Part shown: in pieces, positions 7,062-15,369 of the stretch
How positions within the stretch are numbered: position 1 is the stretch's first letter
How the letters are laid out: each line of letters begins with the position of its first letter
Origin: Streptomyces cellostaticus
Lineage (GTDB): Bacteria > Actinomycetota > Actinomycetes > Streptomycetales > Streptomycetaceae
Length of the DNA: 59,009 bases
Assembly (NCBI RefSeq): GCF_023630175.1
Contig: NZ_JALLIN010000046.1
Coordinates: 1-59,009, forward strand
Reading direction: 5' to 3'
Notes under the pieces: model-generated
The model's input: only the letters and a program-made list of their open reading frames with translations
What the model was told of the DNA's origin: nothing
Databases searched by the model: none
Program-made: the position numbers and the translations under genes

Positions 7062-7825
7062 GCGGCATCCTCGCGGGCAAGCGGATCCTGGTCACCGGTG
7101 TCGTCACGGACGCCTCCATCGCCTTCCACGTGGCCCGGATCGCCCAGGAGGAGGGCGCCGAGGTCCTGCTCACCGGATTCGGCCGCCTCTCCCTGATCGA
7201 GCGGTTCGCGGGCAAGCTGCCCCAGCCCGCCCCCGTCATCGAACTGGACGTCACCGACCAGAGCCACCTGGACGGCCTCGCCGAACGGATCGGCGAGCAC
7301 ACCGACTCCCTCGACGGCGTCGTGCACTCCATCGCCTACGGCCCCCAGGGCGCCTTCTCCTTCCTCGACGGCACCTGGGACGACGTGTCGACGGCCGTGC
7401 AGGTCTCGGCGTACTCCCTGAAGTCGCTCACCACGGCCTGCCTGCCGCTGCTGGAGCGGCGCGGCGGCTCGGTCGTCGGCCTCACCTTCGACGCCGCCGT
7501 CGCCTGGCCGCACTACGACTGGATGGGGGTCGCCAAGGCCGCCCTGGAGTCCACCAGCCGCTACCTCGCCCGGGACCTCGGTGACCGCGGCATCCGCTGC
7601 AACCTCGTCGCCGCCGGACCGCTGCGCTCCATGGCCGCCAAGTCCATCCCGGGCTTCGCGGAGCTGGCCGACGTGTGGACCACCCGGCGCGCCCCGGCGG
7701 GCTGGGACCTCACCGACCCGGAGCCGGCCGCACGCGGTGTGGTCGCGCTGCTGTCGGACTTCTTCCCGCGGACCACGGGCGAGATCGTGCACGTGGACGG
7801 CGGGGTGCACATGACGGGCGCCTGA
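7058..7825 (+). CDS. fabI: Enoyl-[acyl-carrier-protein] reductase, FabI type
   Basis: 255-residue SDR enzyme that reduces enoyl-ACP with NADH, completing each two-carbon cycle. It has the FabI form of the cofactor site (GKRILVTGVVTDASIAFHVA), the HSIAY segment and a tyrosine-lysine pair spaced as in FabI (YDWMGVAK), followed by RYLARDLGDRGIRCN and the C-terminal GEIVHVDGG. Translation is coupled to the ferredoxin by an ATGA overlap. Streptomyces normally has one FabI for primary metabolism, so this copy inside the cluster is probably an in-trans enoyl reductase for the KASIII/KASII/ACP system, which has no ER of its own here. No dedicated 3-hydroxyacyl dehydratase was found. Confidence 0.93.
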   Translation: MSGILAGKRILVTGVVTDASIAFHVARIAQEEGAEVLLTGFGRLSLIERFAGKLPQPAPVIELDVTDQSHLDGLAERIGEHTDSLDGVVHSIAYGPQGAFSFLDGTWDDVSTAVQVSAYSLKSLTTACLPLLERRGGSVVGLTFDAAVAWPHYDWMGVAKAALESTSRYLARDLGDRGIRCNLVAAGPLRSMAAKSIPGFAELADVWTTRRAPAGWDLTDPEPAARGVVALLSDFFPRTTGEIVHVDGGVHMTGA

Positions 7826-7830
7826 ACCGC

Positions 7831-7878
7831 CGAAAGGGGCGGGAGCCGAGGACCGGTCCTCGGCTCCCGCCCCTTTCG
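7831..7878. terminator. Bidirectional terminator, perfect 24-bp inverted repeat
   Basis: Positions 7831-7854 are the exact reverse complement of 7855-7878, with GAAAGGGG at the start and CCCCTTTC at the end. It sits between convergent genes, the enoyl reductase (+) and SerRS (-), and can form a long stem from either strand. Confidence 0.9.
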
Positions 7879-7911
7879 CGTGCGGTCGGGCTCCGTCCGG
7901 CGCACCGGGCC

Positions 7912-9189
7912 CTACTCGGTGGCCCCGCCCGGCAGGATCCGCCGGAAGCCGGTGTACGGCACCAGCGCCTCGGGCAGGACCACGGAGCCGTCGTCCTGGA
8001 CGCCCTGCTCCAGCAGCGCGGCCACCGTCCGGCCGATCGGCAGCGCCGAGCCGTTCAGCGTGGCCGCGGGCGTCTTGCGGCCGTCGGCCCGCTTCACCCG
8101 GATGTCGGCGCGGCGGGCCTGGAAGGTGCCGCAGTCGGACACCGAGGAGATCTCCCGGAACGCGCCGCCACCGGGCAGCCACACCTCGATGTCGTACGTC
8201 ATCCGGGCCGAGAAGCCCATGTCGCCCGCGGGCAGCAGGACGGTGCGGAACGACAGTTCCAGCCGGCGCAGGCACTCCTCCGCGTGTCCCACCATCAGCT
8301 CGAGCTGTTCCTGTGCCTGTTCCGGGGCGCAGACGCGCACCAGCTCCACCTTCTCGAACTGGTGCAGCCGCAGCACGCCCCGGGTGTCCCGGCCGTAGGC
8401 GCCGGCCTCCGCGCGGAAGCAGGGGGTGCGGGCGGTGAAGGCGTACGGCAGTGTGCGCGCGTCCAGGAGCTGCCCGGCCACCAGGTTGGTCAGCGGCACC
8501 TCGGCGGTCGGGATCAGGAACAGCTCCCGGTCCGCGACCTTCGTGCGGAACAGGTCCTCCTCGAACTTGGGAAGCTGCCCGGTACCGGTCATGGTGTCCC
8601 GGTTGACCAGGAACGGCACCGACTGCTCGGTGTAGCCGTGCTCCCGGGTGTGCAGGTCGAGGAAGAAGCCCCCGAGGGCCCGTTCGAGGCGCGCCCCCGC
8701 GCCGTGCGCGACGCTGAACCGGGCGCCGGACAGCCGTGCCGCGGCGGGGGGGTCGAGGATGCCGAGGGCCTCGCCGATCTCGGCGTGGTGCCGGGCACCG
8801 GCCGCCGGGCGCGGGTCCGGGCCACCGCGCCGTACCTCCACCGCCTCCTTCTCGGAGTCACCGTCCGGTACGGCGTCCAGCGGCAGGTTGGGGATGCCGA
8901 GCAGCAGCTCGGTCAGCCCGGCCGCGGCGGTCCGGGCGGTGGCCTCGGCCCGCTGCACCTCGGCCCGCAGCGCGCGGGCGGCCTCCTTCTCCGCCTCCGT
9001 GGGCGGCCCCGAACGGCGGGCCTTGGCGGTGCGGTTCAGCTCGGTGCGCAGCCGGGTCACCTCGGACTGCGCGGCCGAACGGGCGCGCAGCGCGGTACCG
9101 AGGGCGTCCAGGTCGAGGTCGTGGCGGCGGCGGGCCAGGCGCCGGACGGCGTCCTCGCCTGCCGCGGTCAGCTCACTGGGATCGTGCAT
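7912..9189 (-). CDS. serS: Second seryl-tRNA synthetase, VlmL-like
   Basis: Class II aminoacyl-tRNA synthetase of 425 residues, the normal SerRS length. It makes seryl-tRNA from serine, ATP and tRNA. Residues ~1-110 form the antiparallel coiled-coil arm that grips the long variable arm of tRNA-Ser. The catalytic core has TGTGQLPKFEEDLFRT, the motif 2 arginine region CFRAEAGAYGRDTRGVLRLHQF and motif 3 in LNGSALPIGRTVAALLEQG. The gene overlaps the upstream permease by 17 bp and ends at a strong terminator. In valanimycin biosynthesis a dedicated SerRS (VlmL) charges tRNA for VlmA. Here the seryltransferase and a tRNA-Ser-like gene are also present, so I infer that it serves the pathway. The coiled-coil arm is intact, so recognition by variable arm should be preserved. 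Confidence 0.95.
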   Translation of the reverse strand: MHDPSELTAAGEDAVRRLARRRHDLDLDALGTALRARSAAQSEVTRLRTELNRTAKARRSGPPTEAEKEAARALRAEVQRAEATARTAAAGLTELLLGIPNLPLDAVPDGDSEKEAVEVRRGGPDPRPAAGARHHAEIGEALGILDPPAAARLSGARFSVAHGAGARLERALGGFFLDLHTREHGYTEQSVPFLVNRDTMTGTGQLPKFEEDLFRTKVADRELFLIPTAEVPLTNLVAGQLLDARTLPYAFTARTPCFRAEAGAYGRDTRGVLRLHQFEKVELVRVCAPEQAQEQLELMVGHAEECLRRLELSFRTVLLPAGDMGFSARMTYDIEVWLPGGGAFREISSVSDCGTFQARRADIRVKRADGRKTPAATLNGSALPIGRTVAALLEQGVQDDGSVVLPEALVPYTGFRRILPGGATE

Positions 9190-10651
9190 GACGGTCTCCT
9201 GACAGGGCGGGGGAGGGGGCCGGGACGGGTTCGGCGGTGTGCCGGACGCCGAGCATGCGGTAGCGCGCCGGGTGGGCCGAACGCAGCCTCGCCGCGTACA
9301 GCAGGCCGCCCGCGGCGACCAGCGGCAGCAGCCAGGGCAGCGCGGCGATCACCGCGGACGGGGAGCCGGTGAGCATGTCGAAGTTGCCGACCACCAGCCA
9401 CACCGAGGCGGCGAGACCGGCGAAGCCCAGCAGCGGGGCGACGGTCTCCCGCCACCAGTGCCCGGTGCCGGTACGCGCCCGCAGCCCGAGCACGGACAGC
9501 GCGGCCAGCGCCTGCAGCGCGACGATGCCCAGCGTGCCGAGCCCGAGCATGCTGGTGGTCAGGTCGGCGTACGGGTCGAGGCCCGCGACGGCGAAGCCGG
9601 CCACGACCACCGCGGTGAGCGCGCTCTGCGCGACGCTGGCCCGGTGCGGGGAGCGGTGCCGGGTGTGCTCGGCGGCCAGCGCGCCCGGCAGCAGGCCGTC
9701 ACCGGCGAGCACCTGGGCGTACCGCCCGGCGGCGCTGTGCAGGGCCAGCGTCGCCGCGAACAGGCTGGTGCACAGCAGGATCTGCAGTCCGGTGCTGCCC
9801 GCCTTGCCGAGGAAGTCGTCGCCGAGGACGAAGAACAGGTCGCCCATCTGCCTGCCGGCGACCTCGCGCACGTTGTCGCTGCCGACGGCGCCGACCGCCA
9901 GCCAGCTCGTGAGCGCGTAGAAGCCGGCGATCAGGGTGACGGCCACATAGGTGGCGCGCGGCACGCTGCGCCGCGGGTCCTTCGCCTCCTTGCCGTACAG
10001 CGCGGCCGACTCGAAGCCGATGAAGGAGACGAACGCGAACATCAGGGAGACGCCGACGCCGTGCCCGGCCGCGGTGTGCGGCGAGAAGGAGGCGGTGGGC
10101 AGGGCGTGCAGCCCGTGGCGGGCGAGGATCGCCACGTCCAGCGCGGCCAGCACCCCGATCTCGCCGAGCATCAGCAGGGCCAGCACCCGGGCGCTGAGCG
10201 CGATCTCCCGGTAGCCGAGCACCGCCATCAGGACGATCCCGACGGCCGCGCACCACTGCCACGACACCGTCAGCCCGTGGGCCGCCAGCACGAGCTGGGT
10301 GAAGTAGCCGAGGGCGCCCGCGAGGCCGATGGTGGCGCAGTTGTAGGAGAGCAGGGCGACATAGCCGGCGGCGACCGCGGGCGGCCGGCCGAGCCCGTCG
10401 GCGACGGAGGCGTAGAAGCCGCCGGAGCCGCCGGTGCGGCGGGCGCTGACCGCGTACCCCACGGAGAAGCACAGCAGGGTGACGCCGGCGAACAGGAAGG
10501 CGGCGGGCACGCCGGCCCCGTCGCCGAAGGCGAACGCGAGCGGAACGGTACCGACCATCGCGGACAGCGGCGCGGCGGCGGCGACGATCAGGAAGAGGAT
10601 GTGCCCGGTACCGAGGCGGCCGGACGGGGGTGGGGAACCACTGGAGGACAT
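9173..10651 (-). CDS. APC-family amino acid permease
   Basis: 492-residue amino acid/polyamine/organocation transporter with about twelve membrane helices. It begins LGTGHILFLIVAAAAPLSAM, with the APC helix 1 pattern, and contains MFAFVSFIGFESAALYGKEAKDP, the conserved helix 6 and following loop of the family. It is translationally coupled to SerRS (17-bp overlap), so the two are made together. Serine uptake for charging the tRNA is an attractive inference, but APC specificity cannot be read from sequence. It is separated from the KASII gene upstream by a hairpin. Confidence 0.9.
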   Translation of the reverse strand: MSSSGSPPPSGRLGTGHILFLIVAAAAPLSAMVGTVPLAFAFGDGAGVPAAFLFAGVTLLCFSVGYAVSARRTGGSGGFYASVADGLGRPPAVAAGYVALLSYNCATIGLAGALGYFTQLVLAAHGLTVSWQWCAAVGIVLMAVLGYREIALSARVLALLMLGEIGVLAALDVAILARHGLHALPTASFSPHTAAGHGVGVSLMFAFVSFIGFESAALYGKEAKDPRRSVPRATYVAVTLIAGFYALTSWLAVGAVGSDNVREVAGRQMGDLFFVLGDDFLGKAGSTGLQILLCTSLFAATLALHSAAGRYAQVLAGDGLLPGALAAEHTRHRSPHRASVAQSALTAVVVAGFAVAGLDPYADLTTSMLGLGTLGIVALQALAALSVLGLRARTGTGHWWRETVAPLLGFAGLAASVWLVVGNFDMLTGSPSAVIAALPWLLPLVAAGGLLYAARLRSAHPARYRMLGVRHTAEPVPAPSPALSGDRHARSQ

Positions 10652-10683
10652 GACGACTCCGAGACAGGGGAGAGGGACGGGGA

Positions 10684-10717
10684 CAGCCGCCCGCCGGGAC
10701 TTCTCGGCGGACGGCTG
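10684..10717 (-). terminator. Hairpin between the KASII and permease genes
   Basis: A 13-position stem (10684-10696 with 10705-10717) with one mismatch and an 8-nt loop. It lies in the 102-bp gap and may partly uncouple the FAS-like genes from the permease-SerRS pair. Confidence 0.45.
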
Positions 10718-10753
10718 CTGCGACGTGACGGGCGGACCGGACCCGGCGGGTGT

Positions 10754-11974
10754 CTACGCGGGTGCGATCGCCAGGGCCGTGTTCTGTCCGCCGAACCCCA
10801 GCGAGTTGCTCAGCGCCAGGTCGATCGGCATCGATGTGACCGTCTGGGCCAGCTTGATCTCGATCCGCGGATCGGGCATGACCAGGTTGGCGACGGGCGG
10901 GATGACCTCGTTCTCGACGCTGAGCAAGGCGAACGCGGCCTCGACCGCGCCGGCGGCGCCCAGCAGGTGACCGGTGACTCCCTTCGTGGACGTGACCAGC
11001 GGGTCCCCGCGCAGGGACCGCTGGATCATGCGGGCCTCCGACAGGTCGTTCAACGGGGTCGACGTGCCGTGGGCGTTGACGTGCTGCACGTCGTCCGGAT
11101 CGGCGCCCGCGTCGGCGAGGGCCGCGCGTACCGCCGCCTCGATGCCGGCGCCGTCCGGGTGGGGCGACGTCATGTGGTGGGCGTCGGCGGTGGCGCCGTA
11201 GCCGATGATCCGGCCGTGTACGTGGGCGCCCCGGGCCCGGGCGTCCGCGACCCGCTCCATCACGAGGATCCCGGCGCCCTCCCCGGCCACGAAGCCGTCC
11301 CGGTCGACGTCGAACGGGCGGGAGGCGGAAGCGGGATCGTCGTGCCGCTTCGACAGCGCGCCCATCTGGGCGAACCCGGCCATGACCAGTGGGGTGATCA
11401 TGGCCTCGCTGCCGCCCGCGAGGACGATGTCGCAGCGGCCGAGGGCGAGCAGGTCCCGGGCGGTCCCGATGGCGGTCGCGCCCGAGGCGCAGGCGGTGGC
11501 CACCACCAGGTTGGGCCCGGTCGCCCCGAACTCGATGGCCGTCTGACCGGCCAGCATGTTCGGGAGCTGCATGGGCAGCAGCAGCGGCGACACGCGGTCG
11601 GCGCCCTGCTCGCGCAGCACATGGTGCTGCTCCTCGACGGTGCCCGGCCCGCCGTCGGCGCAGCCGAGCACGACACCCACCCGCGCGCCGTCCCAGGTCT
11701 GCGGGTCCAGGCCCGCGTCGGCCACCGCCTCGTGGGCGGCGACCAGCGCGAACTGCACGAACCTGTCGAGACGATGGGCGCGCCGCGCGCTGAGCAGCGT
11801 TTCGGGGTCGAAGCCGGGCACCCGGCAGGAGATCTGTACGGGGTTGTCCGCCAGTACCGGATCGAGGGCGGCGGCCGGCCTGCCGTCGCAGACCGCCGCC
11901 CAGCTCGGTCCGACCCCGACCCCACCCGGGGTGACCAGACCGAGTCCGGTGACGGCGATGTCCATGCCGGCCAT
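10754..11974 (-). CDS. Beta-ketoacyl-ACP synthase II (FabF-like)
   Basis: 406-residue elongating ketosynthase that condenses malonyl-ACP with an acyl thioester. The Cys-His-His triad is visible: Cys in ATACASGATA, His in VNAHGTSTPLND and His in GVTGHLLGAAGAVEA. The C-terminal NSLGFGGQNTALAI is the usual GFGG oxyanion loop. The ATG at 11974 overlaps the stop of the ACP gene (ATGA). With the adjacent ACP, KASIII and the FabI copy, it forms a nearly complete discrete fatty-acid-type elongation system for the alkyl part of the product. Confidence 0.93.
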   Translation of the reverse strand: MAGMDIAVTGLGLVTPGGVGVGPSWAAVCDGRPAAALDPVLADNPVQISCRVPGFDPETLLSARRAHRLDRFVQFALVAAHEAVADAGLDPQTWDGARVGVVLGCADGGPGTVEEQHHVLREQGADRVSPLLLPMQLPNMLAGQTAIEFGATGPNLVVATACASGATAIGTARDLLALGRCDIVLAGGSEAMITPLVMAGFAQMGALSKRHDDPASASRPFDVDRDGFVAGEGAGILVMERVADARARGAHVHGRIIGYGATADAHHMTSPHPDGAGIEAAVRAALADAGADPDDVQHVNAHGTSTPLNDLSEARMIQRSLRGDPLVTSTKGVTGHLLGAAGAVEAAFALLSVENEVIPPVANLVMPDPRIEIKLAQTVTSMPIDLALSNSLGFGGQNTALAIAPA

Positions 11975-12204
11975 CAGACCTTCGCGCTCCGCTCCTCCAT
12001 GAGCCGGACCATGTCGGCCACGGTCTCGGCCTCCAGGAGGTCGTCGTCGCTGATGTCCAGGTCCAGCTCGGACTTCAGCAGCAGCGACAGCTCCACCACG
12101 GCGAGCGAGTCCAGTTCGATGTCCTCGCGGGTGGCCTCCGGAGTGATCGCCTCGGGCGACACCTTGAGCTTGTTGGACAGGATTTCCTTGAGCTGCTCCA
12201 GCAT
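11974..12204 (-). CDS. Acyl carrier protein
   Basis: 76-residue discrete ACP. The phosphopantetheine serine is in ELDSLAVVEL, the conserved DSL motif, followed by acidic helix 2/3 sequence (LDISDDDLLEAETVADMVRL). It is acidic overall, as ACPs are. It sits between the KASIII and KASII genes, so it is probably the carrier for both. A second discrete ACP of a different type precedes the PKS at 20349. Confidence 0.95.
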   Translation of the reverse strand: MLEQLKEILSNKLKVSPEAITPEATREDIELDSLAVVELSLLLKSELDLDISDDDLLEAETVADMVRLMEERSAKV

Positions 12205-12273
12205 GTCCGTTCCTTTCGAAGGGCGTACGCACCCCGCGTACCGCTGAGTTCGGTATGGGTTACTGACGGTCGG

Positions 12274-13281
12274 TCAGAATGTCTGCAGCTCCGGCCAGAC
12301 GACGGTGCCCGCGCCCCAGGCCAGCCCGCCGCCGAACGCGGTGAGCAGGACCCGGTGGCCCGCGGCGAGCCGGCCCTCGGCGGTGGCCTCGGCCAGCAGC
12401 AGCGGAATCGAGGCGGCACCGGTGTTGCCGACCCGTTCGATGTTGCTCAACTGCTTGTCCTCGGGCAGCCCGAGGCGTTTGGCCACCGCTTCCAGGATCC
12501 GGGCGTTGGCCTGGTGCGCGGCGAACCGGTCGACGTCCTCCAGACGCCAGCCGACGCGTTCGGCTGCCTCGGCGGAGACGGACGTCATCCGCTCCACCGC
12601 GTGCCGGTAGGTCTCCCGGCCGAGCATGTGGAAGTACCGGTCCGCCGGGTCGACCGGGCGGTCGGTGGAGCGCTGCCGGGAGCCGCCGGCCGGCACCTCG
12701 ATCAGGTGGCTCAGCTCGCCGTCGCTGCCGAGCACCAGCGGGCCGACCGCTCCGGGCTCGTTCGCCGAGCCGGCCCGCAGCACCACCGCGCCCGCGCCGT
12801 CGGCGAAGATCACCGCGGTGGTGCGGTCCTCCGGGTTGATGATCGTGGTGAAGGCGTCCGCGGCGATCAGCAGCACACTGTCCGCCACCTCGGCCGCGAT
12901 GAGCCCGGCGGCCGAGGCCAGCCCGTACAGGAAGCCCGAGCAGACGGCCGACACGTCGAAGGCGGGTACCTGCCCGAGCCCCAGCCGGGCCGCCACCTGC
13001 GGTGCGGTGGCCGGGCAGGGCTGGTCGGGGGTGGTGGTGGCCAGCACCACCGCCCCGACCCGCTCGTCGCCCGCCGACTTCAGCGCCCTCAGGCCCGCCT
13101 CCACCGCCAGGTCGCCGGTGGAGGTGCCCGGGGTGATGAAGCATCGTTCGGCGATCCCGGTGCGGGAGCGGATCCACGCGTCCGAGGTGTCGAGCCGCTG
13201 CGACAGGTCGTCGTTGGTCACCACGTTGGGCGGGACGTACGAGCCGATCCCCGTGATGACCGCGGCCCGCCCGGTGCTCAT
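12274..13281 (-). CDS. Beta-ketoacyl-ACP synthase III (FabH-like), complete triad
   Basis: 335-residue starter ketosynthase. It condenses an acyl-CoA starter with malonyl-ACP to launch the chain. The Cys-His-Asn triad is intact: Cys in SAVCSGFLYGL, His in AAHQANARI and Asn in RVGNTGAASIP. The N-terminus TGIGSYVPPNVVTNDDL is classic FabH. The ATG at 13281 overlaps the diiron enzyme stop (ATGA). Unlike the two KASIII-like genes at 29961 and 31143, this one should be a true decarboxylating synthase. The starter unit (acetyl, propionyl or branched) cannot be told from the sequence alone. Confidence 0.93.
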   Translation of the reverse strand: MSTGRAAVITGIGSYVPPNVVTNDDLSQRLDTSDAWIRSRTGIAERCFITPGTSTGDLAVEAGLRALKSAGDERVGAVVLATTTPDQPCPATAPQVAARLGLGQVPAFDVSAVCSGFLYGLASAAGLIAAEVADSVLLIAADAFTTIINPEDRTTAVIFADGAGAVVLRAGSANEPGAVGPLVLGSDGELSHLIEVPAGGSRQRSTDRPVDPADRYFHMLGRETYRHAVERMTSVSAEAAERVGWRLEDVDRFAAHQANARILEAVAKRLGLPEDKQLSNIERVGNTGAASIPLLLAEATAEGRLAAGHRVLLTAFGGGLAWGAGTVVWPELQTF

Positions 13282-14270
13282 GCGCCGGCCTCCGATGCGG
13301 GTGCCGACGCCAGGACCTCCAGAGGCAGCCCCATGTACTTCATGCGGACCTCGGCCATCTCGTCGGTCCACCGCTCGGCCATGTCGTAGCGCTCCTCGGC
13401 GGTGGTGTCGAGCAGCCGCACGCCCGGCCAGACCTCGTAGTCGCCGATCTTGTCGGCGTGCTCGGACATGCCCTGCTGGAACAGCTCCTCGCGGTGGATG
13501 ACGAACTCCCGGTCCGGGATCTCGTCCCACAGCTTCACGCCCGAGCGCAGGATCTCCAGCAGCCGCGGCCTGTACTCCGGGTGCGCGATCACGTGGTCGC
13601 GCAGGATGGTGCTGGCCACGGTGAGGTGGCGGATCTCGTCGATGGCGGTGCCCCGCGAGATCTCGCCGGTCGCCGGGGACAGCGGGGTCCACTTGCGTTC
13701 GCTCAGCTCGGCCGCCGGGGCGAGCACCCCCTCGATGATGATGGCGAACACCGCGACGCCGCCGGGGAAGTCGCCCTGGTCGCGCACGATGTCCAGGGTG
13801 AAGTCCACCACCGGGTCCAGGACCCGCCTGCGGTAGTCCCGGGCCATCTCCTCGATGTCCTTCAGCAGGGTGCCCGCCGGGATGCCCAGATCCACCAGGT
13901 GCTGCCGGAAGACCCGGGCGTGCCGGGCCTCGTCGATGAGCTGGGTGGCGTAGAACTCCATCTCGGGGATGCCCGGAGCGATCGACACGTAGTGGCCGAG
14001 CAGCCGGGTGGCCAGCTCCTCCGCCAGCGCACGGAAGCCGAACTCCAGCACCAGTGCCTCGCGCAGCGGGCCGGGCGCCTTCAGGAAGTCGGGCGTGATC
14101 GCGTTCTCGTGGTGGCCGGTCGCCCCGCGGTCGCGCAGGGTTCCCTGGGCCACCGAGGTGATCCAGTAGGCGAGGTCGCACTCCTCGGGGCCGAGGGTGA
14201 GTTCCTTCGCGCCGTCGAGCAGACCGGGCGCCTTGTCCCAGTCCGCCTCGGGGGCAACGGGTGCGGTCAT
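13278..14270 (-). CDS. Non-haem diiron oxygenase, VlmB-like (azoxy formation)
   Basis: 330-residue ferritin-like diiron protein. Two E/D-x-x-H type ligand motifs are seen, DEARHARVF (~residues 113-121) and DEIRHLTVA (~202-210), with further carboxylates in FGFRALAEELATRLL and AIIIEGVLAPAAEL. This four-helix pattern fits the AurF/VlmB group. In valanimycin biosynthesis VlmB oxidises the N-N single bond of a hydrazine by four electrons to the azoxy group, and I infer the same reaction here. The gene is coupled by 4-bp overlaps to the flavin reductase upstream and to KASIII downstream. An N-oxygenase acting on an amine is the main alternative, but an N-hydroxylase is already present at 17373. 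Confidence 0.82.
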   Translation of the reverse strand: MTAPVAPEADWDKAPGLLDGAKELTLGPEECDLAYWITSVAQGTLRDRGATGHHENAITPDFLKAPGPLREALVLEFGFRALAEELATRLLGHYVSIAPGIPEMEFYATQLIDEARHARVFRQHLVDLGIPAGTLLKDIEEMARDYRRRVLDPVVDFTLDIVRDQGDFPGGVAVFAIIIEGVLAPAAELSERKWTPLSPATGEISRGTAIDEIRHLTVASTILRDHVIAHPEYRPRLLEILRSGVKLWDEIPDREFVIHREELFQQGMSEHADKIGDYEVWPGVRLLDTTAEERYDMAERWTDEMAEVRMKYMGLPLEVLASAPASEAGA

Positions 14271-14818
14271 GATGCGGCGGCCTCCTTCGCCGGACGCAGG
14301 GAACCGGCGAACAGCCCGCCGGCGTAACTGAACAGCGGCAGACCCGGGTCGGCCGTGGCGCGTACGACATGGCCGAGCAGCAGCTCGCTGTCGCCGGCCG
14401 CGTGGGCCGAGTGGAAGCGGCAGACGTAGTGCGCGAGCGCGCCCGCGATCAGCGGGGCGTGCGCGTACCGGTCCGCCGTCCAGGCGAGGCCCGCGAAGGC
14501 CGCGTCGCCGTCCGGACGGCCGCTGGCGGCGAACCGCCGGGCCACGTCGGCCTGGTCGCCGCCGAGCACGTTGATCGCGAACCGGCCCTCGGCGGCGGCC
14601 AGCCGGGCGAACGACGAGCCCGCCCGCAGCACCACGCCGACCAGCAGCGGCGAGCGTGACACGAGGGTGACCGTGCTGGCGGTCGTGCCGTGCATCCGGT
14701 CCTCGGGACCGGTGGTGAGCACCGACACCGGGGACGCCAGGTGGTACAGCGCCCGGCGGCGCTCGGCCGGGTCCTGGCGGACCGGCCGGGCGGCGCGTAC
14801 ATCGGTCGCGGTGGTCAT
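14267..14818 (-). CDS. Flavin reductase, VlmR-like
   Basis: 183-residue flavin reductase of the HpaC/DIM6-NTAB type. It supplies reduced flavin to a monooxygenase. It has YHLASPVSVLTTGPEDRMHG, TASTVTLVSRSPLLVGV (flavin-phosphate loop) and FAINVLGGDQADVARRFA, then HYVCRFHSAHAAGDSELLLG ending in the conserved GDH/GDS-like histidine region. The ATG at 14818 overlaps the stop of the membrane protein gene (TGATG). The natural partner is the N-hydroxylase at 17373, as VlmR serves VlmH in valanimycin formation. Confidence 0.9.
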   Translation of the reverse strand: MTTATDVRAARPVRQDPAERRRALYHLASPVSVLTTGPEDRMHGTTASTVTLVSRSPLLVGVVLRAGSSFARLAAAEGRFAINVLGGDQADVARRFAASGRPDGDAAFAGLAWTADRYAHAPLIAGALAHYVCRFHSAHAAGDSELLLGHVVRATADPGLPLFSYAGGLFAGSLRPAKEAAAS

Positions 14819-15348
14819 CACACGGCCTCCGTCTCCCGGACGACCGGCCGCGCGGGCACGTGACCGACCGGCTCCGGGTCCATGGCGTGCCCGACCGGCT
14901 TGGGGTGGGGCAGGCCCAGGTCGTCCAGCAGCCGCAGGTAGCCCTGCTGGCGCACCGGCTCGAAGGGCAGTGCGAAGGACTTCATGAAGTTGCCGAACAG
15001 GCCCCGGTCGCCGAACAGGTGGAACGGCAGCACCAGCAGCGCCCACTCCGGCTTGACCAGCCAGCACCACAGCGCGGCCACCGCCCCCTGCGTGATGAGG
15101 CTGTGCATGACGTTGTAGAGGACGTAGTAGGCCTTGTGGATCGGCCGGCCGCCGCTCTTCTTGAACGCGATGGCGCCGGGGATGTAGCCGATCAGGTCGA
15201 TGTAGAGGAACAGGCCGATCGCGGGCAGCCAGCGGATGTCGCCGAAGTGGTAGACGATCAGTCCGGTGGTGACGGCGAGGCCCACCAGGTACTCGGCGCG
15301 GTGCAGCGAGTACGTGCGCGGTGTCTCGAAGGGGTTCGCCTGGTCCAT
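14818..15348 (-). CDS. Small integral membrane protein, VlmO-like (N-N bond formation)
   Basis: 176-residue membrane protein with about four hydrophobic segments (YLVGLAVTTGLIVYHFGDI, LPAIGLFLYIDLIGYIPGAI, SLITQGAVAALWCWLV, ALLVLPFHLFGDRGLFG). Histidines and acidic residues sit at the membrane edges (YHFGD, YNVMH, PFHLFGD), which could bind a metal. In valanimycin biosynthesis the membrane protein VlmO converts the O-seryl hydroxylamine into a hydrazine by N-N bond formation. The position beside VlmB- and VlmR-like genes supports the same role here. The assignment rests on size, topology and context, because I cannot run an alignment. GAGGAG precedes the ATG. Confidence 0.7.
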   Translation of the reverse strand: MDQANPFETPRTYSLHRAEYLVGLAVTTGLIVYHFGDIRWLPAIGLFLYIDLIGYIPGAIAFKKSGGRPIHKAYYVLYNVMHSLITQGAVAALWCWLVKPEWALLVLPFHLFGDRGLFGNFMKSFALPFEPVRQQGYLRLLDDLGLPHPKPVGHAMDPEPVGHVPARPVVRETEAV

Positions 15349-15369
15349 GGTCAGCTCCTCGCGCGGGTG

